Assembly: GCA_903920215.1 (NCBI GenBank)
Contig: CAIXLG010000058.1
Location: 1 to 49,206 of the forward strand
Direction: 5' to 3'
Length of the DNA stretch: 49,206 bases
Source: an uncultured Chlorobiaceae bacterium
GTDB lineage: Bacteria > Bacteroidota > Chlorobiia > Chlorobiales > Chlorobiaceae
The notes below the pieces were generated by a model that was given only the letters and a program-made list of their open reading frames with translations, did no database searches and was not told the DNA's origin. A program made the position numbers and the translations under genes. This document shows positions 40,576 to 48,785 of the stretch, piece by piece (within the stretch, counting starts at the first letter, position 1; every line of letters begins with the position of its first letter).

Positions 40576-41022
40576 CTATTTCGGACTGTCGATGATCAAT
40601 GTTACCGGGCCGTCATTTACAAGGGAGACCTGCATATCAGCTCCATACCACCCTGTCATTACCGGTTTATCAAGCGTTTTTTCCAGTTCACGGACAAAGC
40701 GATCATAGATCGGACGGGCATGATCGAAACTCGCTGAGCCTGAAAAGCCGGGTCTGTTGCCCCTGCCGGTATCGGCGTAGAGGGTAAACTGGGAAACAAC
40801 CATTGCCTCTCCCTGTGTCTCTTGAAGCGAGAGGTTTATTTTACCAGAAGCGTCATTAAAAATCCTGAGAGCAGCGATTTTACGGGTCATCCAGCTGATA
40901 TCGGTATCACCATCATCAGGGGCAATGCCAAGCAGAACAAGCAGACCGGGCCCGATTGCTGCATAACGGGCATCAGAAGCTGAAACATTGGCCGACAGTA
41001 CTCTCTGGATAACAACTCTCAT
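40576..41022 (-). CDS. dtd: D-aminoacyl-tRNA deacylase
   Basis: Dtd hydrolyses D-amino acids mischarged on tRNA. The 148-residue protein has the family marks [11 protein letters not shown] at the start, SQFTLYAD near residue 80 and [10 protein letters not shown] at the end, the last two forming the active-site pocket between the two subunits of the dimer. The ATG at 41022 overlaps the yggU stop as ATGA. A longer frame from 41052 is less likely. Confidence 0.95.
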   Translation of the reverse strand: MRVVIQRVLSANVSASDARYAAIGPGLLVLLGIAPDDGDTDISWMTRKIAALRIFNDASGKINLSLQETQGEAMVVSQFTLYADTGRGNRPGFSGSASFDHARPIYDRFVRELEKTLDKPVMTGWYGADMQVSLVNDGPVTLIIDSPK

Positions 41023-41348
41023 AAGCGCTCTGCTTTGGCAGCCGGTCCACACCAGGATTCGAGAACGGGTGCTGCTGCAACTGAAGTGATTCCTTCAAGC
41101 ATCACCGTTTTTGTACGCGACGTGCTGCCGGATATAATATGTACCCGCGATGGAGGAATGCGGAAAACCTTGGAAAAAAGTTCGCAGCACTCCCTGTTGG
41201 CTGCATCATCAACCGGAGCGGCTTTAAGACTGACTTTCAATCCTCCGTTATAGGCGCCGCAAATCCTGCTTTTTGATGAACGCGGCTGTGCCTTGACGAC
41301 AAAAACCGCGTTACCGTTTTTTTCGCGAAGCTCAACCACCGGCGACAA
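41019..41348 (-). CDS. yggU: DUF167 family protein (YggU)
   Basis: A small protein of unknown function in the DUF167/YggU family. The 109-residue frame has the typical beta-alpha pattern with [20 protein letters not shown], then [14 protein letters not shown], then [10 protein letters not shown]. Its most upstream start is TTG at 41348, directly after the gatC stop (TAGTTG); in-frame GTGs a few codons on (41339, 41336) are alternatives. The stop overlaps the dtd start by four bases, so translation is likely coupled. Confidence 0.85.
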   Translation of the reverse strand: MSPVVELREKNGNAVFVVKAQPRSSKSRICGAYNGGLKVSLKAAPVDDAANRECCELFSKVFRIPPSRVHIISGSTSRTKTVMLEGITSVAAAPVLESWCGPAAKAERL

Positions 41349-41636
41349 CTACCCGATTACTTTGGGTACCTTGAAAAAGCGATCCTGCTTTTCAGGTGCA
41401 TTCAGCAATACCGAAGAGGACGGAAGTGCAGGAAGCTCGACATCATCGCGAAGCACGTTGATCTGGTCATGAATACTGCTGAGCGGCGCAACACCTTCAG
41501 TATCAACTTCGTTGAGCTTTTCAACGTAGTGAAGAATATTGTTGAGTTCGCTGGTCATCGTCAGCATATCCTCATCGGTAAACCTGAGCCTCGCCAATTC
41601 AGCGATATAGGCAACATCTTTTGTTGTGACCGACAT
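41349..41636 (-). CDS. gatC: Asp-tRNA(Asn)/Glu-tRNA(Gln) amidotransferase subunit C
   Basis: GatC wraps GatA and GatB in the amidotransferase that converts Glu-tRNA(Gln) or Asp-tRNA(Asn) to the amide form. The 95-residue length, the opening DVAYIAELARLRFTDED, the LNNILHYVEKLNEVDTEGV core and the RDD-containing segment match the family. First gene of a tightly packed run with yggU, dtd and kdsB. gatA and gatB lie elsewhere. Confidence 0.94.
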   Translation of the reverse strand: MSVTTKDVAYIAELARLRFTDEDMLTMTSELNNILHYVEKLNEVDTEGVAPLSSIHDQINVLRDDVELPALPSSSVLLNAPEKQDRFFKVPKVIG

Positions 41637-41712
41637 AAAATTATGTTCGTAATATTAATCAAACCTGCAATCTGATGATCAATTCGATCATGCTGAGATC
41701 ACTGAAAAAAAA

Positions 41713-43056
41713 CTAGAGTCTGCAGATACCGAATTTCTGCTCATCAATCCTGTTTTTCGGACGTACTTCAATCGGCATATATGCCCGCTCTTCCTCTCCA
41801 AGGTATATCTGGCGAGGTCTTGCAATTTTCTGCTCCTGATCCTGAACCTGCTCGGTCCACTGTGCAAGCCATCCGGGAACTCTCCCGATTGCAAAAAGAA
41901 CGGGAAACATGTCGAGAGGAAATCCCATAGCCTGATAGATCAGGCCCGAATAGAAATCAACATTAGGGTAGAGCTTGCGATTTACAAAATAATCGTCTTC
42001 AAGTGCTATTCTTTCCAGTTCAAGGGCAATATCGAGCAGAGGGCTTCGTCCGGTTTCCTCAAAAACCTCGAAGGCAACTTTCTTGATGATTTTCGCCCTT
42101 GGATCATAATTTTTATAAACCCTGTGACCAAATCCCATCAAGCGTCCGTCGCCGTCCTTGACTGATTGAATAAAAGCAGGCACCTTGTCAAGAGAACCAA
42201 TTTTTTTGAGCATGTGAATAACCGCCTCATTTGCTCCGCCGTGCAATGGACCGTAAAGTGCCGCACAACCTGCAGCAAGGGCGGAGTAAGGATCAACACC
42301 TGAACTGCCTACTGCTCTTACCGCACTGGTTGAACAGTTCTGTTCATGGTCGGCATGGAGAATGAGAAGAACATCAAGAGCGTGCTCAAGAACGGGATTC
42401 GGCTTGTAGTGCGCCTCAGTCATCCTGAACATCATGGAGAGAAAATTGCCGGTATAGCTCAAGTCATCTTCAGGAAGAACATAGGGAAACCCCATGCTAT
42501 GGCGGTAACTCATTGCTGCTATAGTAGGTATTTTGCCGATAAGACGGCGAACCTGCAGCTTTCGTGACTCTTCATCGGTAATATTCTTGGCATCAGCATA
42601 AAAGGTCGAAAGGGCACCAACGGTTCCAACGAGAATACCCATCGGATGGGCATCATAGCGGAATCCATCCATAAACTTGATCACATTTGAATGTGTCAGG
42701 GTATTGTGCCGGATATTATAGGTCCAGACAGCCAAACGCTCTTTGTCAGGAAGAACACCCTTGATAAGAAGGTATGCCGTTTCAAGAAAGGTGCTTTTTT
42801 CGGCAAGCTGCTCTATTGGATAGCCGCGATAACGTAAAATACCTTTATCACCATCAATATAGGTGATCTGACTTTTGCAGGATGCAGTGTTCAAATAACC
42901 GGGATCATAACCCAATAAACCGAAATCATCAGGCGATACCTTGATCTGACGAAGATCAGCTGAGCGGATAGCCCCAAGATCAATTGGAATCTCGTAGGAT
43001 TGACCTGTACGGTTATCGGTAACTGTAAGAGAATTTCTGGAGTCTGTGTCTTGCAT
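41713..43056 (-). CDS. gltA: Citrate synthase
   Basis: GltA condenses oxaloacetate and acetyl-CoA to citrate. The 447-residue protein carries the catalytic set: H272 in YGPLHGGANE, H311 in GFGHRVYKNYDPR and D367 in PNVDFYSG, with HADHEQNCST at 234-243. In green sulfur bacteria carbon is fixed by the reductive TCA cycle with ATP-citrate lyase, so this enzyme would serve the oxidative direction or act in a reversible cycle; that role is inference. A possible promoter lies at 43130-43159. gatC starts 76 bases downstream of its stop on the same strand. Confidence 0.96.
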   Translation of the reverse strand: MQDTDSRNSLTVTDNRTGQSYEIPIDLGAIRSADLRQIKVSPDDFGLLGYDPGYLNTASCKSQITYIDGDKGILRYRGYPIEQLAEKSTFLETAYLLIKGVLPDKERLAVWTYNIRHNTLTHSNVIKFMDGFRYDAHPMGILVGTVGALSTFYADAKNITDEESRKLQVRRLIGKIPTIAAMSYRHSMGFPYVLPEDDLSYTGNFLSMMFRMTEAHYKPNPVLEHALDVLLILHADHEQNCSTSAVRAVGSSGVDPYSALAAGCAALYGPLHGGANEAVIHMLKKIGSLDKVPAFIQSVKDGDGRLMGFGHRVYKNYDPRAKIIKKVAFEVFEETGRSPLLDIALELERIALEDDYFVNRKLYPNVDFYSGLIYQAMGFPLDMFPVLFAIGRVPGWLAQWTEQVQDQEQKIARPRQIYLGEEERAYMPIEVRPKNRIDEQKFGICRL

Positions 43057-43129
43057 AAGTGTGCTGTATTGATTGTTTTAAAGCATTTACCGCTAAAAAA
43101 AACAACATGTCTCACTGCTTGAACACGCT

Positions 43130-43159
43130 AGTATAATCGTATTCGTTCATAGCGCACAA
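43130..43159 (-). promoter_or_regulatory. Candidate gltA promoter
   Basis: On the minus strand TTGTGC (43159-43154) and TATACT (43135-43130) are separated by 18 bases, a fair sigma-70 pattern, about 75 bases upstream of the gltA ATG. Judged by eye only. Confidence 0.4.
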
Positions 43160-43400
43160 AGTTATAAAAATCCCGCCAAATACGGTGAGCGAAAAACCGT
43201 TATTTTTTCAACAGTTGTTTTGCTCTCATTCCCTTGAAAAAAAACTCTCTTGCCAATATTTAAAAAAAAGATGTCCGTGCGAAAAAAAACGCAAGCTTAA
43301 AGAGTGACAGGCACTCTATAACCGCAATAAAAACAATAAGCTGCTGAACCATCTTTCTCTCTGTGGCATGCAAGATAAATAGAAAAAAAAGGAAAATACT

Positions 43401-43429
43401 TTTTGGATATTATGCATCGGCTCTATACA
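43401..43429 (+). promoter_or_regulatory. Candidate tRNA-Asp promoter
   Basis: TTTTGG (43401-43406) and TATACA (43424-43429) are separated by 17 bases and lie just upstream of the tRNA at 43446. The -35 half is poor; the -10 half is reasonable. Confidence 0.35.
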
Positions 43430-43445
43430 TTAATTCCTCTTTCAG

Positions 43446-43520
43446 GGAGCTGTAGCTCAGTTTGGTTAGAGCGCCTGCCTGTCACGCAGGAGGTCGCGGG
43501 TTCGAACCCCGTCAGCTCCG
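43446..43520 (+). tRNA. tRNA-Asp (GTC anticodon)
   Basis: A complete 75-base cloverleaf. The acceptor stem GGAGCTG pairs with CAGCTCC, followed by discriminator G; the D arm has AGCTCAGTTTGGTTAGAGC, the anticodon loop is CTGTCAC giving GTC, and the T arm has GGTTCGAACCC. After the discriminator the sequence is CAAAA, so the CCA end is not encoded and must be added by the CCA enzyme. A terminator follows at once. Confidence 0.97.
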
Positions 43521-43521
43521 C

Positions 43522-43563
43522 AAAAAAGCCTTCCCTGTTTATAACAAGGAAGGCTTTTTTTTT
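43522..43563. terminator. Bidirectional rho-independent terminator
   Basis: AAAAAAGCCTTCC (43522-43534) pairs with GGAAGGCTTTTTT (43548-43560). The stem is followed by a T-run on both strands, so it can end the tRNA-Asp transcript on the plus strand and the NYN-domain gene on the minus strand. Confidence 0.9.
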
Positions 43564-43631
43564 GGAGAATTTTCTCTCAAGGGACAAAAAGGACGGGAAG
43601 GACTTCAGTGACTGGCAGAAAAAAAAACGAA

Positions 43632-44375
43632 TCAGTCCTTTTTGCGTTTATCACGAACATAGATTGCTTTTGACTGACCTTCTCCTGTAATTCGCTCATC
43701 GAAATCGAACAGTTTTGTAGCTGCCAGCAATTCTCCAAGTTTGATGTAGCCGTAATTGCGCGGATCGAACTCCGGGGACTGTTTTGCGATATTGCTGCCA
43801 GTTGTTGCAAGATGAGCCCATCCGCTTTCGTCCGATGAGGCCTCAACGGCATTTCTCAATAAACGCACCAGTCGGGTATCCTGCTTGAGCTCTGCTGACG
43901 ACTTTTTAGCAATCGACTCATTTTCATTGATCTTGGCCCGCAAAACTTCGATGTAAATAAACTTGTCACAAGCGGAAACAAAGGCTGAAGGTGTTTTTTT
44001 TTCTCCAAAGCCATACACAAAGAGACCAGATTCCCTGATTCTCGATGCCAGTTTCGTAAAGTCACTGTCACTGGAGACGATGCAGAATCCCTGAAACTTT
44101 CCAGTATACAACAGGTCCATTGCGTCAATGATCATGGCGCTGTCTGTAGCGTTTTTTCCTTTGGTATAACCGAACTGCTGAATAGGCTGGATAGAATATT
44201 CCAGCAACACCTCTTTCCAACTTCTCAGCGCGGTTGATGTCCAGTCTCCGTATATCCTTTTAACGCTTGATGTGCCATACTTTGCGACCTCCGCGAGAAG
44301 ACCTTCTATAATAGAGGCCTGCGTATTATCGGCATCGATAAGGACAGCGAGGCGCTCTGTTTTTTCAACTGCCAT
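43632..44375 (-). CDS. NYN-domain protein with C-terminal OST-HTH/LOTUS-like domain
   Basis: A 247-residue protein whose first two thirds form a NYN (PIN-like) nuclease domain: the acidic residues are in VLIDADNTQA (D14, D16), NATDSAMIIDAMDL and IVSSDSDF, the expected metal-binding set. The last 75 residues resemble the winged-helix OST-HTH/LOTUS domain, which binds RNA. It probably acts on RNA, but no substrate is known. The ATG at 44375 follows AGGAAG with 8-10 bases spacing. It is 47 bases downstream of the HMA gene on the same strand and ends near the bidirectional terminator. Confidence 0.85.
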   Translation of the reverse strand: MAVEKTERLAVLIDADNTQASIIEGLLAEVAKYGTSSVKRIYGDWTSTALRSWKEVLLEYSIQPIQQFGYTKGKNATDSAMIIDAMDLLYTGKFQGFCIVSSDSDFTKLASRIRESGLFVYGFGEKKTPSAFVSACDKFIYIEVLRAKINENESIAKKSSAELKQDTRLVRLLRNAVEASSDESGWAHLATTGSNIAKQSPEFDPRNYGYIKLGELLAATKLFDFDERITGEGQSKAIYVRDKRKKD

Positions 44376-44422
44376 GATACAGGTACTTCCTTTGCTTGTT
44401 TACAAAAAAATTGACAATGCCC

Positions 44423-44629
44423 TCAGGATGTTACCTTGAAGCCCTGCTCTTCTATAACCCCTGCAATTGTTGGCTCGCTTACCATATTCGGATCATAATC
44501 AACTTCCACTCTACCCTTGAGGTGAGATGCCTCAACCGATATGACGCCTTCAAGATCTTCAAGTGCTTCTGTAACAAGCAGTTCACAACTGCCGCACTTC
44601 ATGCCGCTTACCTGTAACTCTTTTTTCAT
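44423..44629 (-). CDS. Heavy-metal-associated (HMA) domain protein, CopZ-like
   Basis: A free-standing 68-residue ferredoxin-like metal chaperone. The binding motif GMKCGSC places C12 and C15, and the GVISVEASHLKGRVEVDYDP pattern is standard for HMA domains. It likely carries Cu(I) or another soft metal, yet no copper ATPase is adjacent. The next gene on the strand is the NYN protein, with no evident functional link. Confidence 0.88.
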   Translation of the reverse strand: MKKELQVSGMKCGSCELLVTEALEDLEGVISVEASHLKGRVEVDYDPNMVSEPTIAGVIEEQGFKVTS

Positions 44630-44809
44630 GGTATCAGGAATAAATATTCTTTTTAAATAAAATTCAATAACGGAACAGAGTTCCAGAGATTACTTCCTTT
44701 GAAAATAAGTTACATACACTGCCTGCAAATAGGAAATTTTTTACTCAAATCAGGTATGAGTTTAATCAAGATTGGCAGATCATTCGATGAGTGAGTATAT
44801 TGAGCCACT

Positions 44810-45412
44810 ATGAGACTTTACATACCACATTCAAAAGCTGGCATTCAACGAGTGCTCGTATGCATTTTACTTGGCAGTGTGACATTGCTGACTTCATGCA
44901 ACCGCTCGGGGAATGAGCTGAAAACCCTGCAGCAGCAGGTCTGGAAAAACCCGAAAGATGCCACGGGGTATATGCTTCTCGGGCAGGGATATGCGCGCAG
45001 CGAACGCTACAGTGAGGCTAAGGAGGCATATAAAAATGCGCTTGCGATAAATCCAAAACTTGATGAAGCCAACCACGCTCTTGGCGCTATTGCTTTCAAC
45101 CAGAAAAACTATGCTGAGTCACTGCAATATTTTCAGAAACACCTTGAGCACGCTCCAAAAGACTCCCTGACACTCTACGATATCGGCAATGCCTATATGC
45201 AGCTTAAAGAGTTTGACAAAGCTGCAAAATCATACAGCGAAGCCATTGACAACAGTGAATCATTTACTGAGGCGCACTACAACCTTGCCATCTGCTATCT
45301 CAATACAGGACAAAGAGCTGAAGCTCAGGCGATTTATGAATGGCTTCTTAAGAAAAACAATTATCTTGCTGTCTCACTGCAAAAACATTTCAAAAAAGAT
45401 CAAATACGGTGA
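44810..45412 (+). CDS. TPR-repeat lipoprotein
   Basis: A 200-residue exported lipoprotein: hydrophobic signal, then lipobox LTSC with C30 as the lipidation site. Residues about 40-190 hold four tetratricopeptide repeats, for example the one with YMLLGQGYARSERYSEAKEA and the next with ANHALGAIAFNQKNYAESLQ. TPRs mediate protein contacts, so it is probably an envelope adaptor. No operon partner is evident; menF begins 147 bases later. Confidence 0.88.
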   Translation: MRLYIPHSKAGIQRVLVCILLGSVTLLTSCNRSGNELKTLQQQVWKNPKDATGYMLLGQGYARSERYSEAKEAYKNALAINPKLDEANHALGAIAFNQKNYAESLQYFQKHLEHAPKDSLTLYDIGNAYMQLKEFDKAAKSYSEAIDNSESFTEAHYNLAICYLNTGQRAEAQAIYEWLLKKNNYLAVSLQKHFKKDQIR

Positions 45413-45422
45413 TTTACGCGGG

Positions 45423-45434
45423 TCGTGATCACGA
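45423..45434. promoter_or_regulatory. 12-bp perfect palindrome
   Basis: TCGTGATCACGA, lying 10 bases after the TPR gene stop and upstream of menF, is self-complementary. It could be an operator or chance; no loop is present, so it is not a usual terminator. Confidence 0.3.
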
Positions 45435-45490
45435 AACAGTTTTTGCAATCAAATACTGAAATCAGAGATTTTTTTTGACTGGAAACCATT

Positions 45491-45521
45491 ATTGCAAAAT
45501 TGTTGTACAATTGAGTGCAAT
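45491..45521. promoter_or_regulatory. Interrupted inverted repeat upstream of menF
   Basis: Outer arms ATTGCA (45491-45496) and TGCAAT (45516-45521) and inner arms AATTGT (45498-45503) and ACAATT (45507-45512) share a centre near 45505. It contains a TACAAT that could be a -10 box and lies about 40 bases before menF, as expected of an operator. Judged by eye only. Confidence 0.4.
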
Positions 45522-45559
45522 AGAGAAGTGTTTGAGAGTTTCAATGCCGATAAACGCAT

Positions 45560-46984
45560 ATGAGTGAGCACCAGAATATCATTATATCTTCAGAGGAATC
45601 TTTATCAATACAAAAGGCAGTTTCAAGGCTTAAAGAGGCTGTAGACCTTTTTGATTACAAGAGTGCATTGTCTGATGACCTTGATGAAAACCTTCTTGTA
45701 ACCTTTTTTCAACCTGTCCAGCCTTTGGAGATGACAGGGTGGCTTTGCCGTCAGGCGGTCTATCCAAAACTCTTCTGGATGAACCGTGAAAAGGATTTTT
45801 CTATAGCCGGCGTTGGTGTTGCCGATAGCATTGTGCTCAATGAACCCGGAGATAATGAAGCATGTTTCCGGCAATTCGGGATTTCTGTTGCGGATAAAAA
45901 TCCCGGCGCACGCTATTTCGGAGGATTCAACTTCAATAACCAGGAAAATCAAAATCCGATCTGGGAGAAATTTTCCTCGTTTTCCTTTGTGCTTCCTCTT
46001 ATCCAGTTGACCTTTGAGCATAACACCTTTTCGCTTTCATGCCACCTGTGGATTGAAAGCGGCGTAAAGCCCGAAGCAAAAATCAGTGAGATCACGGAAA
46101 TGCTTGACCGCATTATCAGCGATACGGATTGCTCAACGCTGAAACTGCCGGAGTTACTTGATCTCTCCTATAATCCGGATGAAAGAAGCTGGATTGAACA
46201 ATGTCAAAAAGCACTGGAGACATTTAATTCGGGCGGGATGGATAAAATAATGCTTGCCCGACAGACTGTTCTTGAATTCATCGGCAGTTTTTCACCGCTT
46301 CTTTTTCTGCTTCAGTATCCCTATCCGCAAAATGCGGTCTACCGGTTCTACTTTGAACCGGAGGAACATCATGCGTTTTTCAGCTTCAGCCCGGAACGGC
46401 TTTACAGAAGAGACAGTGATCTGCTCCTTACTGAGGCACTCGCCGGAACATTTTCGAAAGAAACCATCAACGGTGGTGACATTCAGGCTTCCGAAGCACT
46501 TCTTAATTCAGAAAAAGATATTCGGGAGCATAAATTCGTCAAGGACATGATCTATCAGGAGCTGCTCAAGATCTGCAGTGATATTGATATGGAAAAAGAG
46601 GTTCAGGTTCTGCAGCTCAACCGGCTTGCTCACCTCTACACCAGTTTTGCGGCCAAACTTAAACCTGAATTCCAGAATGACAGCGCAGTCCTGAAACTTC
46701 TTCATCCTACTCCTGCTGTCGGCGGCGTACCGAAGAGAGAGGCCATGAAACATATCATGAATCTTGAACCATTCAGCCGAGGATGGTATGCGGGGCCTGT
46801 CGGCTGGATAAGCAGGGATGCCGCAGAATTTTCGGTTGCCATTCGATCAGCTCTTGTCAATGGTCGTTTTGCCTATCTCTACTCTGGTGCCGGTCTTGTA
46901 AAAGGCTCAAATCCCTATTCCGAATGGGAAGAGGTCGATCAGAAAATTGGAGATATTCTGGCTATAACCCGCCAGGAAGTATGA
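45560..46984 (+). CDS. menF: Isochorismate synthase MenF
   Basis: MenF converts chorismate to isochorismate, the first step of menaquinone synthesis; green sulfur bacteria use menaquinone-7 and related quinones in electron transport. The 474-residue protein has the chorismate-binding C-terminal fold, with [20 protein letters not shown], then [14 protein letters not shown] near residue 382 and [10 protein letters not shown]. The ATG at 45560 has no strong ribosome-binding site. The stop overlaps the menD start as ATGA, so the two are coupled. Isochorismate synthases for siderophores are similar, but the menD neighbour settles the assignment. Confidence 0.94.
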   Translation: MSEHQNIIISSEESLSIQKAVSRLKEAVDLFDYKSALSDDLDENLLVTFFQPVQPLEMTGWLCRQAVYPKLFWMNREKDFSIAGVGVADSIVLNEPGDNEACFRQFGISVADKNPGARYFGGFNFNNQENQNPIWEKFSSFSFVLPLIQLTFEHNTFSLSCHLWIESGVKPEAKISEITEMLDRIISDTDCSTLKLPELLDLSYNPDERSWIEQCQKALETFNSGGMDKIMLARQTVLEFIGSFSPLLFLLQYPYPQNAVYRFYFEPEEHHAFFSFSPERLYRRDSDLLLTEALAGTFSKETINGGDIQASEALLNSEKDIREHKFVKDMIYQELLKICSDIDMEKEVQVLQLNRLAHLYTSFAAKLKPEFQNDSAVLKLLHPTPAVGGVPKREAMKHIMNLEPFSRGWYAGPVGWISRDAAEFSVAIRSALVNGRFAYLYSGAGLVKGSNPYSEWEEVDQKIGDILAITRQEV

Positions 46985-48735
46985 ATGCTCGCGAAATAAC
47001 CTCACTGTGGAGCAGCATCGTCATTGAAGAACTGATCCGGCAGGGTGTGGAATTTTTCTGTATCTCACCTGGTTCACGCTCAACACCGCTGACTGTTGCC
47101 ATTGCAAGAAACCCGAAAGCCCGCTGGAAAATGTTTGCTGATGAACGATCAGCAGGCTTTTTTGCCCTCGGCTATGGCCGGGCTAAAGGCAAGCCGGCAG
47201 TGCTTGTCTGTACATCAGGTACTGCTGTTGCAAACTACTTCCCTAGTGTAGTAGAGGCCTCCCTGGACTTTCAACCGATGATTATTCTCTCTGCCGACCG
47301 TCCTTTTGAACTGCTTGAGTGTGGGGCGAACCAGACCATACGGCAGGAGGGCATATTCGGAAGCTATACCCGATGGAATATGCAGCTGCCTCTGCCATCA
47401 AGGGAGGTCCCACTGAATGCTCTGCTCTCTACCATTGCATACGCGGTTGCAAAAACAGTTGGTTCACCTTCAGGCCCGGTACATCTGAACCAGCCCTTCA
47501 GAGAGCCGCTTGAGCCGGAAAGCTTCGATCTGAAGGATCCGTGGCTCGATCCAATGCAGGAGTGGCTGAAAACTGGCAACCCTTTCACTGTATCGGCATT
47601 TCCGGAAAAACATCCGGATGCAGGAACTGTGGCCGCTGTGCGCGAAGCGCTTTCAAAAGCAAAACAGCCACTGATCATTGCCGGAAGCATGCATAGTAAA
47701 GAAGAGGGTGAAGCGGTCAGGGAACTTGCCCGGGATCTGCAGGTACCTCTCTATGCTGATCTTTCATCGGGGGTTCGACTGAACAGTGGAGTGCAACCAT
47801 GGCAACTGGCATTTCAGTCGTCAGGATTTACCAGGCACTTCAGGCCTGATCTGGTACTCCATTTCGGTGGTCATATAATCGCAAAGCATCCGGCAGAAGC
47901 TCTCAGGGAATGGAATCCGGAACACTATATTGTTGTACGGCCCCATGCCAACCGGTTCTCCCCCGATCATAACGTAACCCTCAGCATTGAAGCGTCACTT
48001 ATACATGCCTCAGCGAGCCTCAAAGGGTCACGCACTCGGGTATCCGGTATAAAAACAGAGAGTGCTGAAGAGTTTTTCAGGCGGGCCAGTGAAGAGATTG
48101 ATGCTGAAACCCTCTCCTTGCAACCGGTTACCGAAATATCCGCAGCGCGCCTGACCTCACGCCTTATCTCTGCAGAGCAGCTGCTCTTCATTTCCAACAG
48201 CATGCCTGTCAGGGATATGGACACCTATGCCTTCAACGGGCATCATAACGGCATCAGGTGCGGCATCAATCGTGGAGTAAGCGGCATAGACGGCATTGTT
48301 TCGACTGCAGCCGGCTTTGCTGAAGGGTATCGTAAACCGGCAACACTGATTATCGGGGATATCGCCTTCCTGCACGACTTAAATGCACTTTCACTGCTCA
48401 GTACCCTGAGTGTTCCACTTCAGATCATTGTCCTGAACAACAACGGCGGAGGGATTTTCTCATTCCTGCCTGTTTCAGAATACAGCGATATTTTTGAAAC
48501 CCATTTTGCCACCCCACAGAACTACAGCATCCAGTCTGCTGCAGCAACCTTTGGTGTGGACTATGCATGCCCGCAGACAAACGGTGAATTCAGCGAGATG
48601 TATACAGCTGCATCTGCCAGCAAGAGAAGCACCGTTATAGAAGTTAAAGGCTCCCGGCAGGACAATCTGCAGCAGCACCGCGCTCTGCAGGCAAGAATCA
48701 GTGCCCTTGCCAAAAAACATCTCATCTTCCTGTAA
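46981..48735 (+). CDS. menD: SEPHCHC synthase MenD
   Basis: MenD is a thiamine-diphosphate enzyme joining isochorismate and 2-oxoglutarate in menaquinone synthesis. From the ATG at 46981 (584 residues) the signature [17 protein letters not shown] is near residue 24, [17 protein letters not shown] near 78, and the cofactor-binding [12 protein letters not shown] at about 460-471. The start overlaps the menF stop by four bases; the longer frame from 46783 lies inside menF and is not real. menH, menC, menE and menB do not follow: the next gene is on the other strand. Confidence 0.95.
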   Translation: MNAREITSLWSSIVIEELIRQGVEFFCISPGSRSTPLTVAIARNPKARWKMFADERSAGFFALGYGRAKGKPAVLVCTSGTAVANYFPSVVEASLDFQPMIILSADRPFELLECGANQTIRQEGIFGSYTRWNMQLPLPSREVPLNALLSTIAYAVAKTVGSPSGPVHLNQPFREPLEPESFDLKDPWLDPMQEWLKTGNPFTVSAFPEKHPDAGTVAAVREALSKAKQPLIIAGSMHSKEEGEAVRELARDLQVPLYADLSSGVRLNSGVQPWQLAFQSSGFTRHFRPDLVLHFGGHIIAKHPAEALREWNPEHYIVVRPHANRFSPDHNVTLSIEASLIHASASLKGSRTRVSGIKTESAEEFFRRASEEIDAETLSLQPVTEISAARLTSRLISAEQLLFISNSMPVRDMDTYAFNGHHNGIRCGINRGVSGIDGIVSTAAGFAEGYRKPATLIIGDIAFLHDLNALSLLSTLSVPLQIIVLNNNGGGIFSFLPVSEYSDIFETHFATPQNYSIQSAAATFGVDYACPQTNGEFSEMYTAASASKRSTVIEVKGSRQDNLQQHRALQARISALAKKHLIFL

Positions 48736-48785
48736 CCGAAAGCTGAATAACCACTTTCGTGTCACAATGTGTGTAGTGCCATATT

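Larger units (their letters stand above)
43057..43445. other. AT-rich intergenic region between gltA and tRNA-Asp
   Basis: This 389-base gap has no credible gene. It holds a candidate gltA promoter (43130-43159, minus), several A-runs, a 6-bp hairpin AGAGTG/CACTCT at 43301-43317 with no T-tail, and a candidate tRNA promoter (43401-43429, plus). Confidence 0.55.

Noticed and set aside
41675..41698. ATGATC/GATCAT hairpin between gltA and gatC
   Set aside because: Short AT-rich stem without a T-tail in the direction of transcription.
43403..43690. 95-codon plus-strand frame across the tRNA
   Set aside because: Its product contains the SCSSVWLERLPV...AGSNPVSSA pattern that is simply translated tRNA; a well-known false gene.
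48737..48759. Hairpin CGAAAG/CTTTCG after menD
   Set aside because: Only 6 bp with a long loop and no T-run; too weak to call a terminator.
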